Source of the DNA: Mangifera indica
Lineage: Eukaryota > Streptophyta > Magnoliopsida > Sapindales > Anacardiaceae
Direction of reading: 5' to 3'
Length of the DNA stretch: 64,000 nucleotides
Assembly (NCBI RefSeq): GCF_011075055.1
Contig: NC_058145.1
Location: 756,887 to 820,886 of the forward strand
Below are positions 11,434 to 22,780 of this stretch, in pieces; position 1 is the first letter of the stretch; each line of letters opens with the position of its first letter. The notes beneath the pieces are model-generated. The model searched no databases, had not been told where the DNA came from, and saw only the letters and a program-made list of their open reading frames with translations. A program made the translations under genes and the position numbers.

Positions 11434-14085
11434 CCCTAATAAAAACCCTAGCTCAAAATAATTCTTTTTTCTTAAAGATTTATTGCAAAATGTAAAACTG
11501 CTCCATAAATTTCGAAATAGCTTACCCAAACAAAGGAAAGACAGAGACAGCGTTTGAAGAAATTAGGAAAGCGACATTTTTAGAAAGGAAATAGCAGTTG
11601 ATTTGTGGGAAAGTTCAAAATTTTCACTTGAAAATAGAACCAATGAGAAGAAGCAGAAGTGAAAGTAGGACTGCGCCGTTCCTGAAGACCAGGGTTTGAG
11701 AAAGAAACAGGGCCTTGAAATTTATGTGGTGAGTGATTAGCGGCTGCCGTTGTCCTTTCTAGGACTTTTCATTGAAATTTGTGGGAGCTCGAAACGTGGC
11801 GATATTCCCGCTTTGGAAACGATATCAGTGAGCCCGGGTGCATTCAAAAATGCTTTGGAAATGGGATTGGAGAACAACTGGTTGGGTGACGAGGACGATC
11901 AGGTCACCAGACTGTTTAACAGTAGTGGGGGGTTTGCAGGTAATATTTAAAATAATTTTGTCTAATTAATTATTACATAAACACACATATATATATATAT
12001 ATATATGAATGATCGAAATAATTTAAACTTGAATTGATGATATACATATTCAAAATTGATATTTTTTGTATTAATTGAATCAAATCGGTTGAATCAACCA
12101 ATTCACTCTAGTTATTAAAACCCATAGGATTCAACCATGCCAAGCTAAGTTCATGCATGTAATTTTGGGCAAAATCAACAAAATGCACGTTCATGTATCT
12201 TCAACACAAACTTGTGTATCTACTGGTTCAAGCACATGAGAAAAATTCGTCATTCAATCACATTGTGCTTTATGAAAAATTTAAAGAGAAGGTGCATGCC
12301 CATGCATAGACAAAAATTCAAGAGTTTCGGTTCTTGTTCCTTTCCCATTTGAATCCTCATTCATGCCTATGGAATTTTTGGAAGAATATCACATATATGG
12401 GCGCAATGTTTGTGCCTACATTTTTCGAAAAGAAAATTCGACTATTAAGAGCTCTGATTGAGGTTTGACCAAGTGCGGAAAAGTAAAATTTTAAATAGCA
12501 CACGTATGTGTATCTTGGCTACACGCTCGTGTATAAGTCAAACTATGAAGAAAACTCTACTTTCAAAACTCAACGAATCTATTATCCCAACTAATAATCA
12601 TATGAGCTATTTTAATCATCCAAAACTATAAATTGAAAACTCTTTGATACGGAAAAGGTATGTAAAATCATATACTACAAAATTCTCTTTAAAGCTTACA
12701 ACTCATTTATTTAAGAGAAACATCTACACTCATTCTTTATATTAGCCTTTGTAGAGACATTTACAATCATTTTTCTATATTCAAACACTTAGATGAAATC
12801 TTAGATAAACCATTGTGGTGGGCACAAACTCAAATAACCAGTATACGTGGACGAAATCCTGAAAAGCTATTATAAAGAGATGTTATCTTTATGAGTAAAA
12901 CTTCAAACCACTATAAACTATTGAACACTTCTTTTCCCTACTCTCGTTACTTTAAGCTTTATACATGTATTTTATGTTTAAATATCTTGATGAAATTATT
13001 TATTTGGTTGATTTTGAGTATAAATTTATTTAAAACAATTAATTTGATTTAATAATTTAAATAATTCTATTCATTCCACCAAGGATTATTAGTCATTTAG
13101 GGTTTTTCAATTAATTGTGGCTTAAAAATAATTTAATTTGAGCTAATTTGAATTTGAATGTTTAAAATTGATTAAAATTTAATTCATTTTATGGAAACAA
13201 GCATAATTTATATCTTAAATTTAACTCATTTTATCTAAGTTTGAATTTTTTTTTTCTAATGAAAAATCTTGTTCAAGTCAGAGTGTCTTTTAAGGGCGAA
13301 ATCAACTAACCAAACAGGACACAAACTCCAAACCTAATAACCGATCACACAACTATTAAATTAGATAAATTAAAAGTTCAGTTCTGATATGTCACTAGAG
13401 GAAACTTGTACCCATACTTTCTTATACATGAAATCTCCTTTTTTACCATTCAAATTACCTCTTAAGAATATTCAAGCTTGAATTTAAACTTAAATAAGTT
13501 CAATCTACCCTAGTTGGCTTGCCTTGGCTCTTTGAGAAAAACATGCAAAATGGTTTTTAAAAATAATAGTCAACCAAAAGTGATATTACATTTAATTTAA
13601 AATCAATTAATTATGTGATAATACTCAACCAAATACTTAAAATTTGGTATCCAAAATTTTAATAATAAAATATATACAATCATTATCTTCATAATCTAAG
13701 AGGATTATGATTTATGAATTTCTTTTTTCTCTTATAAATTTCAACCATAAATTGTTGCCATGACTTGTGAGTTGTGATCTCATTCACCATAGTGGTTAAG
13801 ACTTTTGAATCATAAGTTAGTCGAAGTTAATATACAAAAAATGATTTTGAGGCATTTAGAAGCTCATGTCCCTTGGTTTCCTTCAGTAAAGATTAGTTCA
13901 AATTCGGTTTGAATACAAATTCATCAATTTGAGTTGGAATTCAATTTGCTCAAGTTGGCCATTTAATAATATTCAAGAGAAGAAGCAAAATCATCAAAAT
14001 ATAATCATTGACAAAAAGAAATCTAGTATAACATTGCCGCCGCTAAGATGCTAATCTCAATGAGATGACAATTTTATTAAATAAA
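11434..14085. other. Intergenic region between the carrier gene and the zinc-domain cluster, left part
   Basis: The first 300 bases are the 5' UTR and promoter side of the carrier. 11750-11950 is a GC-richer open stretch on the plus strand ending in a donor-like GCAG/GTAATA, but it has no recognisable protein. About 12150-12560 contains words such as CACGTATGTGTATC and ACACGCTCGTGTAT, reminiscent of plant Gypsy LTRs, without LTR ends. The remainder is AT-rich spacer. Confidence 0.4.
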
Positions 14086-14335
14086 GGCCAAAAGACTTAT
14101 TCTCATTTAAAGTTTGGTATATTTTCAAACTCTTAAATATCTACTATTTTATTAAAATTTTCTATTAGAGTTAAAAATAAAACTATTATTTGTTTAAATT
14201 TTTTATTAAATAATAGTTTTATCATTAACCTTGACAGACAATTTTAACATAAGGATAAATATTTAAGTTTTTAAAATTTTACATATAAAAATTCAGAAAT
14301 ACACCAAACCTTCGGTTGGAATAAGTCTTTACACC
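14086..14335. mobile_element. Mutator-like MITE, GGCCAAA family, short copy with perfect 9-bp target duplication
   Basis: The element is 250 bp. The left end begins GGCCAAAAGACTTATTCTCA. The right end in reverse complement begins GGTGTAAAGACTTATTCCAA, and both continue into AAGTTTGGTATATTTTC-like sequence. The flanks are identical 9-mers TTAAATAAA at 14077-14085 and 14336-14344. The interior contains an inverted pair of AATAGTTTTAT-like blocks. It has no coding capacity, so mobility would need a transposase from elsewhere. Confidence 0.85.
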
Positions 14336-14344
14336 TTAAATAAA

Positions 14345-15519
14345 AATGATGTGTTAAGCTTACTCCAACGATATCAACAACTATAATTAAGCTTACTCCA
14401 AAATCTAACCCTACTGGTTTGCAATTGCTTTGCTCTTTGGGTTGAATAATTAGTAGCTACGGAGTATCTGTTCATTAATTTCATAATTAATCTTGCATAA
14501 TCATTGAGTTCATCCATGTATAGGGCTGAATTTACACTACACCAAATTCAAATAACAATTGGTTTAAGTTCGATTTAAATTCATAATAGTTAGATCAAAG
14601 AATGAGTACTATCTTTATTAAGATAAATAATATTGTTAAATAGAAACTTAAACTTGAAATTAACTTAAATCAAATCGAACACAGAGTTAAGCCAATCTAA
14701 CCCTATCTGTGTACTTATAAAACATATGCCTTGTTTCATCAATGCAAATATAATATCCAAATGCTACGGAAACGTAAAAATAGAGATGCCCACACGCTTT
14801 TCCTAAGAATATGGAAACGGAAACGGAAACGAAACGCGGGAAAAGATATAACTTCTTGAGAAACTCTTTTCACGAAAGACTGATTCATAGACCATCACCT
14901 CTACAGCTTAATCTTCATCTTCTTCTCCATAGGCATCCTAATGTTTCTATAGTGGGTAACTTGGTATTAATATAATCACATATAATAGGTCAATCTAAGA
15001 GCCAATTTACGACATCCTAACTTAACAGCATTCAAACACCCCAAAACACTCTTATTATCCAAAATAAACTCCATGGCCGATTTATTTATTTTTTTTGTAT
15101 ATGCACATCATCTTTTCTCATTACACAAGAATGTGAAACGGCAGGGTGAAGATTGAAGACGATTCAGATGAATATGAAGATTGAAGAAGAATACAAACAC
15201 GAAGATTGAAGAATAACACACCAGATTCGACTGAGACTTCAACCCGTCGGAGAGGAAGTTGAGCATCAGAGTCGGAGATAGCGAGGAGCTGAGACGTACG
15301 CTTGGGATGGAGAGGAGTGTTAGGTAATTGGATAATTCGGAATAAGGAATAAGCATATCTTTGGTCAACGTTGCATTATCATAGTACTGGGTGTCAACTT
15401 TAGATTTTATTGTCATATATAAAACAAATTGTTTAGAAATACCTGAAGTGAGCAGTCAGTTGTAACTGAAAAAGCACAAGCAGCTACCTTAACTGCCCGC
15501 TTCTTTCACTTTCTCCAAC
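14345..15519. other. Spacer and upstream region of the zinc-domain cluster
   Basis: AT-rich spacer grades into a GC-richer block (about 15100-15330) that includes a 102-residue minus-strand frame with no domain. The last 100 bases form the proximal promoter of the first cluster gene and are similar to the same region before the second gene (about 17000-17090). Confidence 0.45.
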
Positions 15520-15528
15520 TATATAAAC
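15520..15528 (+). promoter_or_regulatory. TATA box of cluster gene 1
   Basis: TATATAAAC lies about 100 bp before the ATG in a block, CTCCAACTATATAAACTAAC, that is conserved before gene 2. A transcription start near 15550 is expected. Confidence 0.6.
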
Positions 15529-15620
15529 TAACATTGATCCTCAGAACTGTCACGAGATTTTCTCTGAGAAGAGCTTCTTCTTCTTCACTGGAGAGCACTT
15601 ATTAAATTTCCGAAGTTGCA

Positions 15621-16612
15621 ATGGCAGATGACGTTCTTCCGGAATTTGATTATGCTCTCCGCTTGCCGATCTTCTTGTGTCAACTATGCCATACCCACTT
15701 TGCAATAAAGATGCAAGAAAGGCTCACAATAGTAATGTCTCTCTCTTTCTTACTTTCTAATTCTATTCAATGACGTTTGTTCATAATTTTCAGAAAGTTT
15801 CTCCATACAATCCCTACTGTACAGTGTTAAACCATCATGGTTTCCTTTCTGTCTGTATTAATCTTAGTAAAAATTCTTTAAGGGTTTCAGGGTTTCTTGA
15901 ATCTTGACTTATTGATCACATGGATGCACCTTTCTTGTCGATCTTGAAGCCTTTCAGGAATTTGTGATTTTTAGAGGGAACGACATTTCCTGCATTTCTT
16001 GATGAAACTATTGTTTTCAATGCATTTTGCAGAATGTGGAGCGACTGGCAATTTTCTTTCCACCATTAAGATGGTAAGAAAGATATCTTCTTTATCTATA
16101 AACAAATTTTCCATATTTCTTCCTGAAGAGAATCTGAAAATATACTTCTGATGAGTCTGTCATGCAGTATCAACTTGCTGGTTGATCCTCCAGAGAACCA
16201 CTTTCTTACTCAAACTTCAAATACCTGGGTAGCACGGGTGTTTTGTACAGGATGCAACACGATGATGGGCCACAAAATTTTATATATATATATTCTTTTC
16301 TATAGATCAGTTTTCCTTGATTTTCTTGAACATTTTTCTGTTCCGAAAGTGGGTTCAAATCTTAAAACTTGTACAGGTTCATGAAGATAATCCCGATCGT
16401 CCGCATCAAGAAGGAACGGTCATAATGGATGTGTAAGTTTTTGGAGACATTCAAACTTACATCCCTCTTCTTGGTGGGTTCTGAAGCTGACAGAAAAATG
16501 TTATTGTAGGAACTTGGTGCTGTTGTGGGACGGTCATGAAAGTCCTCAGTGCCCACAATTGCTTGTCGACAGAGGTTATGGGCAATTAATTGCATGCCAA
16601 CTCCGAACTTGA
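15621..16612 (+). pseudogene. Zinc-domain cluster copy 1: single Yippee-like domain, splice donor lost
   Basis: Exons by comparison with copy 2 are 15621-15731, 16033-16073, 16168-16279, 16377-16432 and 16510-16612. They would give about 140 residues with CQLC near residue 20 and CTGC in exon 3, the two knuckles of a Yippee-like zinc domain. The donor after exon 3 should be ATT/GTATAT as in copy 2 but reads ATT/TTATAT, with no usable GT before the next acceptor. Without splicing the frame ends at 16384. The second domain is gone: after the stop, 16630-16790 still matches the intron and exon border of copy 2's second domain, so this copy was once two-domain. It may still make a truncated protein. 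Promoter and 5' UTR match copy 2. Function is unknown. Confidence 0.6.
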
Positions 16613-17082
16613 CAGAGTTTCGAAAATTATATGTCCACTACCATAGTAAGATATCCCTTCATGTTACTCAGATTTTGGTTTCAGACTTGGATATTATGTT
16701 GAGTGTGCACTTTAAGTTTTATAGTCATGATGAATTATGTGTAGTATCAACTTGAACATTCAGCCCTCACAGCAGCATCGTGGCGATGTTAGCACCATTG
16801 TTGTCACTTTGGACACAAAATCTGTTACGATTTTGGTTTTAAGTTTTGCGATGCAGAATACACCTTGGCAATTTAAAAGGTATATAATCAATTTTATCAC
16901 GTGTGCCTTGCAGTGTGCCTTTCCTGTATCAAGTATTTATGTATATTTCACATTAATTATAATAACAAATTAAAAAAGAAAAAAAAGGAGATGTTTATTA
17001 ATAGTCAAAAGTCAGAAGCCAGTTACAACAGAAAACAGAACCAACTGCCTTAACTTCCCGCTTTTTTCACTGTCTCCAACCG

Positions 17083-17089
17083 TATAAAC
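17083..17089 (+). promoter_or_regulatory. TATA box of cluster gene 2
   Basis: TATAAAC sits in CTCCAACCGTATAAACTAAC, the counterpart of the copy 1 promoter, about 165 bp before the start codon. Confidence 0.6.
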
Positions 17090-17253
17090 TAACACTCTCC
17101 GATATCAGAATCCTTTAAGATTCAGTAACGCAGTTGAAATCTCAAAATCAAGATTCAAGATCTGCCGCAGGATTTTCTTGGAGAAGCACTTGTACTTCTT
17201 CACTTGAGAGCACTTACCAAAGTTCTGAAGATTTTTCGTCGACCAAAGTTGCA

Positions 17254-19047
17254 ATGGCAAACAACAATGATGTTCAGCAGTTTCGTTATGATTCAGGCGA
17301 GGCATTCTTCATGTGCGCAAGATGCTTTACCCACTTTGCTTCGCTGTCAGTAGAGTGCAGATTGGTAATATTTACATCTCTTCTCTTCTTTCTGATGCTA
17401 TTCACTTGCTTTTGGTGCTACTAGTAGCTTACTTTACTGTATGTTTGCGAATCTTTCTTTACTTATCAACATCAAGAATAGTGTGAAATAGGATTACTTA
17501 ATTTAGGGTTTTATGGTTTCTTGAAATAGACATAGAATCCTGACTGAATTGATCGTATGGACTCACATTTCTAGCCGATCATAAAGGGCCTCTCTCTTGA
17601 TTTTTGTTTCTTATAAACTATCTGATTTGATAATCTAGATGACCATTCTTTTCAATGCATTTTGCAGACTTTCGTGAATCATACAATGTTATTTCCAGAA
17701 TGGTAAGAATTAACTGATAAGTGAAGTAAATTTCATAATTTTTTTTTTTGTATATTAGCTTCATTATAATTATGATAAATTATGCAGTAGAAACTTGGTC
17801 ATTGACCCTCCAGAGAACCAGTTTCTTGATCCGAACGGCACTAGCTGGAAAGCATTTGTGTATTGCCGAAAATGCTACACAATGATCGGCATCCAAATTG
17901 TATATAAAGTTCTCTTCATTTTCAGGAATAAATTTTTTTCTCCCAATGGAGTTCAAAGCTTGCTTATGGTTATGTTACTTGTCCAGGTTCGTGAAGATAA
18001 TCCCAATCATAAATATGAAGAAGGGACAATCCGTCTACATCTGTAAGTTTTCTGAAGTAGTTTATGGAAGACATTTCAAGTATACATTTTTTATTTTTAT
18101 TTTTTGTAAATTTCTGATAGGACCAAGACGCTGTTTTGGAATGGTCACAATATGTTTTCTCTGATGCAACGGCTGCCAAAGCAGCCTCAACTGCCACCAC
18201 ATGAAGATCAGCGTCCAGTTTTCTTGTGTAGAGTATGCAATACCCAATTTGCTTCGAGACACGGAATGTCCCAAATGGTAAAATCTCTATCTCTTTTACT
18301 CTTTTTGATCTTTTTCGTTTAATAAAATTTGCTTGATCTATTTATTGTTTACAATGCATTTTGCAGGATATAAAGACTACTGGCATTTTCTTTACAAACT
18401 AGTGAGATGTCCCTTCATCTTTCCTCAAATTTTGGTTTCTGACTAAACTTGTAAGCCAAGAAATTTTCCTAACTATTGTTTACGACTATGATGAATTATG
18501 TAGTGTGAACTTGGCGGTGGTTGATACCGCAGACCACTATTTTCAACATCTGAACAGCCCTACAAGACTAGCATTTGTGAAATGTAGCAGATGCAACGAG
18601 ACGCTGGGCATGAGAAGTGTATTTTTTTTTTTAAATTTTGTTTCAAGAATACTTTTTCATTTCAAAGTGAGTCAATTTTGTGAGCTAACTGTTACTTGCT
18701 TGTCCAGGTTTCTGAAGATAATCCGGATGTCGTAGAACAACAAGGAACTGTTGGTCTGGATATGTAAGTTTGGAATTGGTTGATTTATGGAAGATATTCA
18801 AGTATATTATTATTTTGTAGGTCTGATAGAAAAATCTTATTGTAGGACTTTGGTGAATATTTGGAATGGTTCTGGTCATGAGGTGTTTACTTTAATGAGA
18901 TATGTGCCAACACCAATGATACTGCCACCATTACAGCAACTACATCAACCACCACCTCCACCACCCTCCCCTACAACCGGCACTGGCAATGGCCACTTGA
19001 GTTCGGCTGAAATGCAGCAGTTGTTGCAGAGTATATCTTTGAGTTGA
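17254..19047 (+). CDS. Two-domain Yippee-like (beta-tent) zinc protein, intact cluster copy 2
   Basis: Nine exons join in frame: 17254-17364, 17668-17702, 17788-17899, 17987-18042, 18121-18277, 18367-18401, 18504-18618, 18708-18763 and 18846-19047, giving 292 residues with all junctions GT-AG. Each half has a first CxxC (C21/C24 and C141/C144) followed by T(H/Q)FAS, then a (N/S)xxxW or NSPT segment leading to a second CxxC (C75/C78 and C196/C199) followed by TxxG. A VxEDNP turn, an EGT strand and a WNG tail follow. This order resembles Yippee, Mis18 and cereblon CULT domains, which bind one zinc through two CxxC knuckles. The similarity is my inference from motif spacing; no plant family name is recognised. 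Introns fall at equivalent points in both halves, indicating internal duplication. The C-terminus is a proline-rich tail. There is no signal peptide or membrane segment, so it is likely nuclear or cytosolic. Confidence 0.75.
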
Positions 19048-19370
19048 CTTGGACTTGGCAGGAAATTGTAGGACAGGCTGGCTATCTCAGTTTACAAGCA
19101 ATTGTAGCAGTGGATTTTTCTTTCATTTTAGTTTTAGTTGTTTCAGTTCACATTTGCATTTGGTTGATTCTCATTCTGTTTGTACTCTAAACAAACTGGG
19201 ATGAAAGCTTACTCTAGACATTGAGACAATGGGAAATATCCTGTGATGATCATATGCTTTCTCACATTGTTCCTTTTATTTCTGTCAGATTTGAGCTTCC
19301 ATGTGTGTTCTTTTTTGTCAGGGTAACAATTATGATACATCATTTTAATACTGTGTATAGGGCTGTATTA
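19048..19370 (+). other. 3' UTR and flank of cluster gene 2
   Basis: The segment beginning GAAATTGTAGGACAGGCT is matched after copy 3 at about 22306-22430, including TTCTTTCATTT and GGTTGATTCTC words. The duplication unit therefore included the 3' UTR. No other feature is seen. Confidence 0.55.
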
Positions 19371-19624
19371 TTCTGACACAGTATTACAAGAGCCCAAAAA
19401 TTGCCCATGGAGATGGGTGGTGGTATTTTGGAGTCTGCTTGAGCCAAATTCGCCTGGCATCTCCCCCGCATACACTTACAAACTTCCTCTCATATGTGTC
19501 CATGGCGTTTTATAATCACCACTGATCTCAACTTTTGAGTTTTTTCCCATGAACATTACACTAACAACTGCTCAAAGGAAAATGGAATCAGATGCATTTT
19601 CAATTTTCTCATAAAAGCACATGG

Positions 19625-20130
19625 ATGGCACTTGCTGCCCGCCCTGTTCACTCCTGCTCTGCCTTCGCTAAAAGGGTGTCGAATATGAGCTTGTACCCGT
19701 TGATGTTTTCATTGGCGGGCATAAAAAACAACCTTATCTATCTCTAAATGTGAGAAGTAGAAAACAACCATTTTTCTTACTTACTATGGGAAAAAGTGCT
19801 TCGAATACTGATCAAACACAATTTGCATTGATTTTGCTATAGACATTTGGGAAGATTCCTGCACTGTTAAGATGGAGATATCAAAACTCTTTGGTAATAT
19901 TACAACTTTTTTTGCGAAGATTTGTTTTCACAAATCTTATGTGTTGGTGCTATCTTTACAGAATCAAGAGCCATCTGCAAGTATCCGGCAAACACATACA
20001 AGGACAAAGGAAGTAGAGGCTCTCTAGTTTGATGGTCCAATAAGAGTGCTTATTCCATAATTAGTCCTGAATCCACTAAGCAGGAAAGTTCCTGATGACA
20101 CTGAGCTTGGAAGTTAAGCTTGTCGTCCCC
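19625..20130 (+). pseudogene. Phi-class glutathione S-transferase pseudogene
   Basis: Exon 1 remnant (to 19749) encodes KGVEYELVPVD and GGHKKQPYL, as in phi-class GST N-termini, but is preceded by an in-frame stop. Exon 2 remnant (19843-19893) begins TFGKIPAL, followed by a frameshift into DGDIKLF. Exon 3 remnant (from 19972) encodes ESRAI with substitutions (C, K and P where R, Y and I are usual), then a deletion, then EVEAL-stop-FDGPI and VLNPLSRK. Phi GSTs conjugate glutathione to electrophiles. This copy cannot encode a full enzyme: it has several stops, frameshifts and a missing C-terminal half. It lies between two zinc-domain copies. Confidence 0.75.
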
Positions 20131-20328
20131 ATTTTAAGCAATAGATTATAAAAACCCTCAAGAAAACCTGTCGAGTCCTGCTCAACTATTTTAATTCTAG
20201 CTTGACACTGTATGTTTTTCTATGTTCCATTTTCAATTTTCACCTCGCTTGACTCTTTTGTGAGATTATACCAGCTTTATTTCAGTCTCCTTCAGAATTT
20301 TAATAAAATGGTGGTGCTTTTTCCGCAG

Positions 20329-20485
20329 ACTCAAGGGCCATTTCCAGGTACATAGCCAGCAAACGAATACAAGAACACAGGTAATGATTTGTTAAGATCA
20401 AATAGTCCCAAGGAGTCAGCGATTATAGAGACTCGGATGGAAGTTGAAGCTCAGCAATTTGATGGTTCAGTAAGGATCAAATTGT
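20329..20485 (+). pseudogene. Second copy of the phi-GST third exon, abutting cluster copy 3
   Basis: After a CCGCAG acceptor the sequence encodes DSRAISRYIA, a frameshift, then NDLLRSNSPKESAI and METRM-like EVEAQQFDG, typical of phi-GST residues around the glutathione site and first C-terminal helix. The intron end before it (GGTGGTGCTTTTTCCGCAG) resembles the one before the 19972 copy, so the exon was duplicated with its intron border. Homology fades near 20485, only about a dozen bases before the ATG of zinc-domain copy 3. The join has replaced that gene's original leader. Confidence 0.75.
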
Positions 20486-20498
20486 TGGGAAAGTTCGA

Positions 20499-22096
20499 AT
20501 GGCAGATAACGTTGATCTTGAGCGATTTGATTACGATTCAGGCTTGCCAATCTTCATGTTTGCAAATTGTCATACTCACTTTGCTTCTCCGCCAGGAGAG
20601 TGCACAACAGTAATATCTCCATTTCTTCCTTTTCTCTGTACCTGTGAGAATCTTTCTTTGCTTATCAAAATATCAAGAAAATTGTGAAATTCGATTCCTT
20701 AATTTAGGATTTTATTGTTTCTTGAAATTTGACCCAGAATCCTGTCTTTATTGATCATATGGACTTGCATCTCCGGTTGATCATAAAGGGTCTCTTTCTT
20801 GATTTGATCAAGTATTTACTTACATTTCTTGAATAATTTCATCGTGGATTTTTGTTACTTATAAACTATCTGATTTGATGATTACTGTTTTCAATGCATT
20901 TTACAGAATTTAATGAAACGGACAATTTTATTTCCAGAAATACAATGGCACCAGTTTCTTCATTGCAATGGCACTGCCTGGCACGCAAGGCTGTATTGTA
21001 GACTATGCTACTCAGAAATGGGCTTCCAAATTGTATCTTCTTTTTATAAAGTTTTTCTCATTTTCAGGAATACATTTTTTTCTTTTTTTGGGTTCAAAGC
21101 TGGTAGCCTTACGATTATGTTACCTGTCCAGGTTCGCGAAGATAATCCCAATAATACAGAAAAAGTAAGGATGTTGGTCTACATATGCAAGTTTCCTGAA
21201 GTATATATATATTTTTTAAAATTTCTGATAGGCCCTGATAGGAAAAACTTATTGCAGGCCTATGATGCTGCTTTGGAATGGTCACGATCTGTTTGCTTTA
21301 GCGCAATGCCTGCCGAAGGAGCCTCCACTGCTACCAAATCAAAATGCTGAGCCACTGTTATACTTGTGTAGAGATTGCAATACCCAATTTGTTTCCGATA
21401 ATGAACTGTCCAGGATAGTAATATCTCTATCTCTATCTCTATCTCTGTTAGTCTGTCGAATCCAGTTTACTAGCCGTTTGTTTATAATTTTCTGTAAATT
21501 TTTTACCAAATTAAGAACTTCGATTCATTAATTTTGCAGGATTTCAAGGTTCCAAGAATCTTCTTTGAAACCAGTGGGATATCCATTCCTTTTTACTCAA
21601 ATTTTGGTTTCAGACTCAACTTTTTTAGACATTGGCACGAAATATGTATACAGACGTGTCTACTGAATTCAGCTTCTTCATAATTATGATGAATTATGTA
21701 GTATGAACTTAGTAGTAGATCCCCTAGGCCACCATATTCCTCATATGAATGGCACTATGTGGCTAGCAATTGTGAGATGTAGTGGATGCAACAAGATTCG
21801 GGGCATGAGAATTGTAATCTTTTTAATTGAGATTTCCTTTACTTTCAGGAATACTTTTCCACTGCAAAGCGAATTAATTTTGCAAGCTAATTGCTATGAT
21901 ACTTGCCCAGGTTTGCGAAGACAATCTAGATGATGTAGAACGACAAAGAACTGTTGGTTTGGATATGTAAGTTTGGAAGTGGTTGATTCATGGAGATATT
22001 CAAGTATGTTATTTTTTGGTAGGTCTGATAGAAAAATCTTATTGTAGGACTTTATTGAATATTTGGAATGGTTCTGTCATGAGGTGTTTTCTTTAA
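20499..22096 (+). pseudogene. Zinc-domain cluster copy 3: rearranged, second domain frameshifted
   Basis: Exon 1 (20499-20609) keeps the 37-codon length, but the first knuckle cysteine is phenylalanine (MFANC). Exons 2 and 3 are fused by a deletion (20907-21032), losing the segment between TILFPE and the domain core. The usual donor of exon 4 reads GCAAGT one base out of frame, but a GTAAGG 22 bp upstream (exon 21132-21164) with the acceptor before 21232 keeps the frame through 21417. Exon 6 (21540-21573) is one base shorter than in copy 2, so splicing to exon 7 (21702-21813) meets TGA; reading through instead ends at 21683 (about 199 residues). Exon 8 is 21911-21966. Exon 9 (from 22048) has a one-base loss in NGS and stops at 22096. 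Degraded or sub-functionalised; transcript evidence would decide. Confidence 0.65.
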
Positions 22097-22164
22097 TGAG
22101 ACGCTTGCCAATGCTAAAGGACCTGCCCCAGATTCCCGCAGACTCGTCCACAACCAGCACCCGC

Positions 22165-22265
22165 AACGGTTCCTGAAGTTCAGTTGAAAGCACCCCCAAT
22201 GTTTCCTCAAGTTCAGTTGAAAGCACCTCCAATGGTTCCTCAAGTTCAGTTGAAATACTACAGTG
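22165..22265 (+). repeat. 33-bp tandem repeat in the former coding tail of copy 3
   Basis: Two full units and a partial unit of AGTTCAGTTGAAAGCACC-type sequence follow each other. In the ancestral frame each reads SSVEST(P/S)N(V/G)SS. It lies beyond the present stop and has no counterpart in copy 2. Confidence 0.7.
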
Positions 22266-22780
22266 ATCACAGAGGATAGCTTAAAAGTTGAGTTGGACTT
22301 GGCATGAAATTGTAGTACAGGCTCATGCACTCAGTTGACAAGCAGTTGTGGCAGAGGATTATTCTTTCATTTCAGTTGCAGTTGTTTCAATTTACAATTG
22401 CAGTTGGTTGATTCTCCTTCGCTTGCTATCACCACGGAACCAACAACTTTGTATGCTTTTCCCATGTTACTGCCCATGTCTCAATGATTCACCTTGAGTC
22501 GTGACATTTAGATGAACCAAATTTGAATAAGGAGCTGCAACTTTAAACAGGAGGGCAGGCTGAGAAGAAAGGCATCAAGGAATAACACGAGCAATTGAGG
22601 GGTTTAGAGGGCTCCGGCATAGGGGGAAAATGGCATTGTTGTAGCTAGGATCCATTCATATTTTGTTAGCATTTAATCAGAATAAACGCAGTACACTTGG
22701 GCTGTATTTCTTTAGAATCAATCATTAAAAGTCATTTCCAATTGAATTGAGTTGAATAACCCATTGTTAGCATTTTGCAG

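Noticed and set aside
21232..21350. Frame of copy 3 reading GPDRKNLLQAYDAALEW
   Set aside because: It is the wrong frame relative to the conserved LLWNGHD segment; the other frame matches copies 1 and 2.
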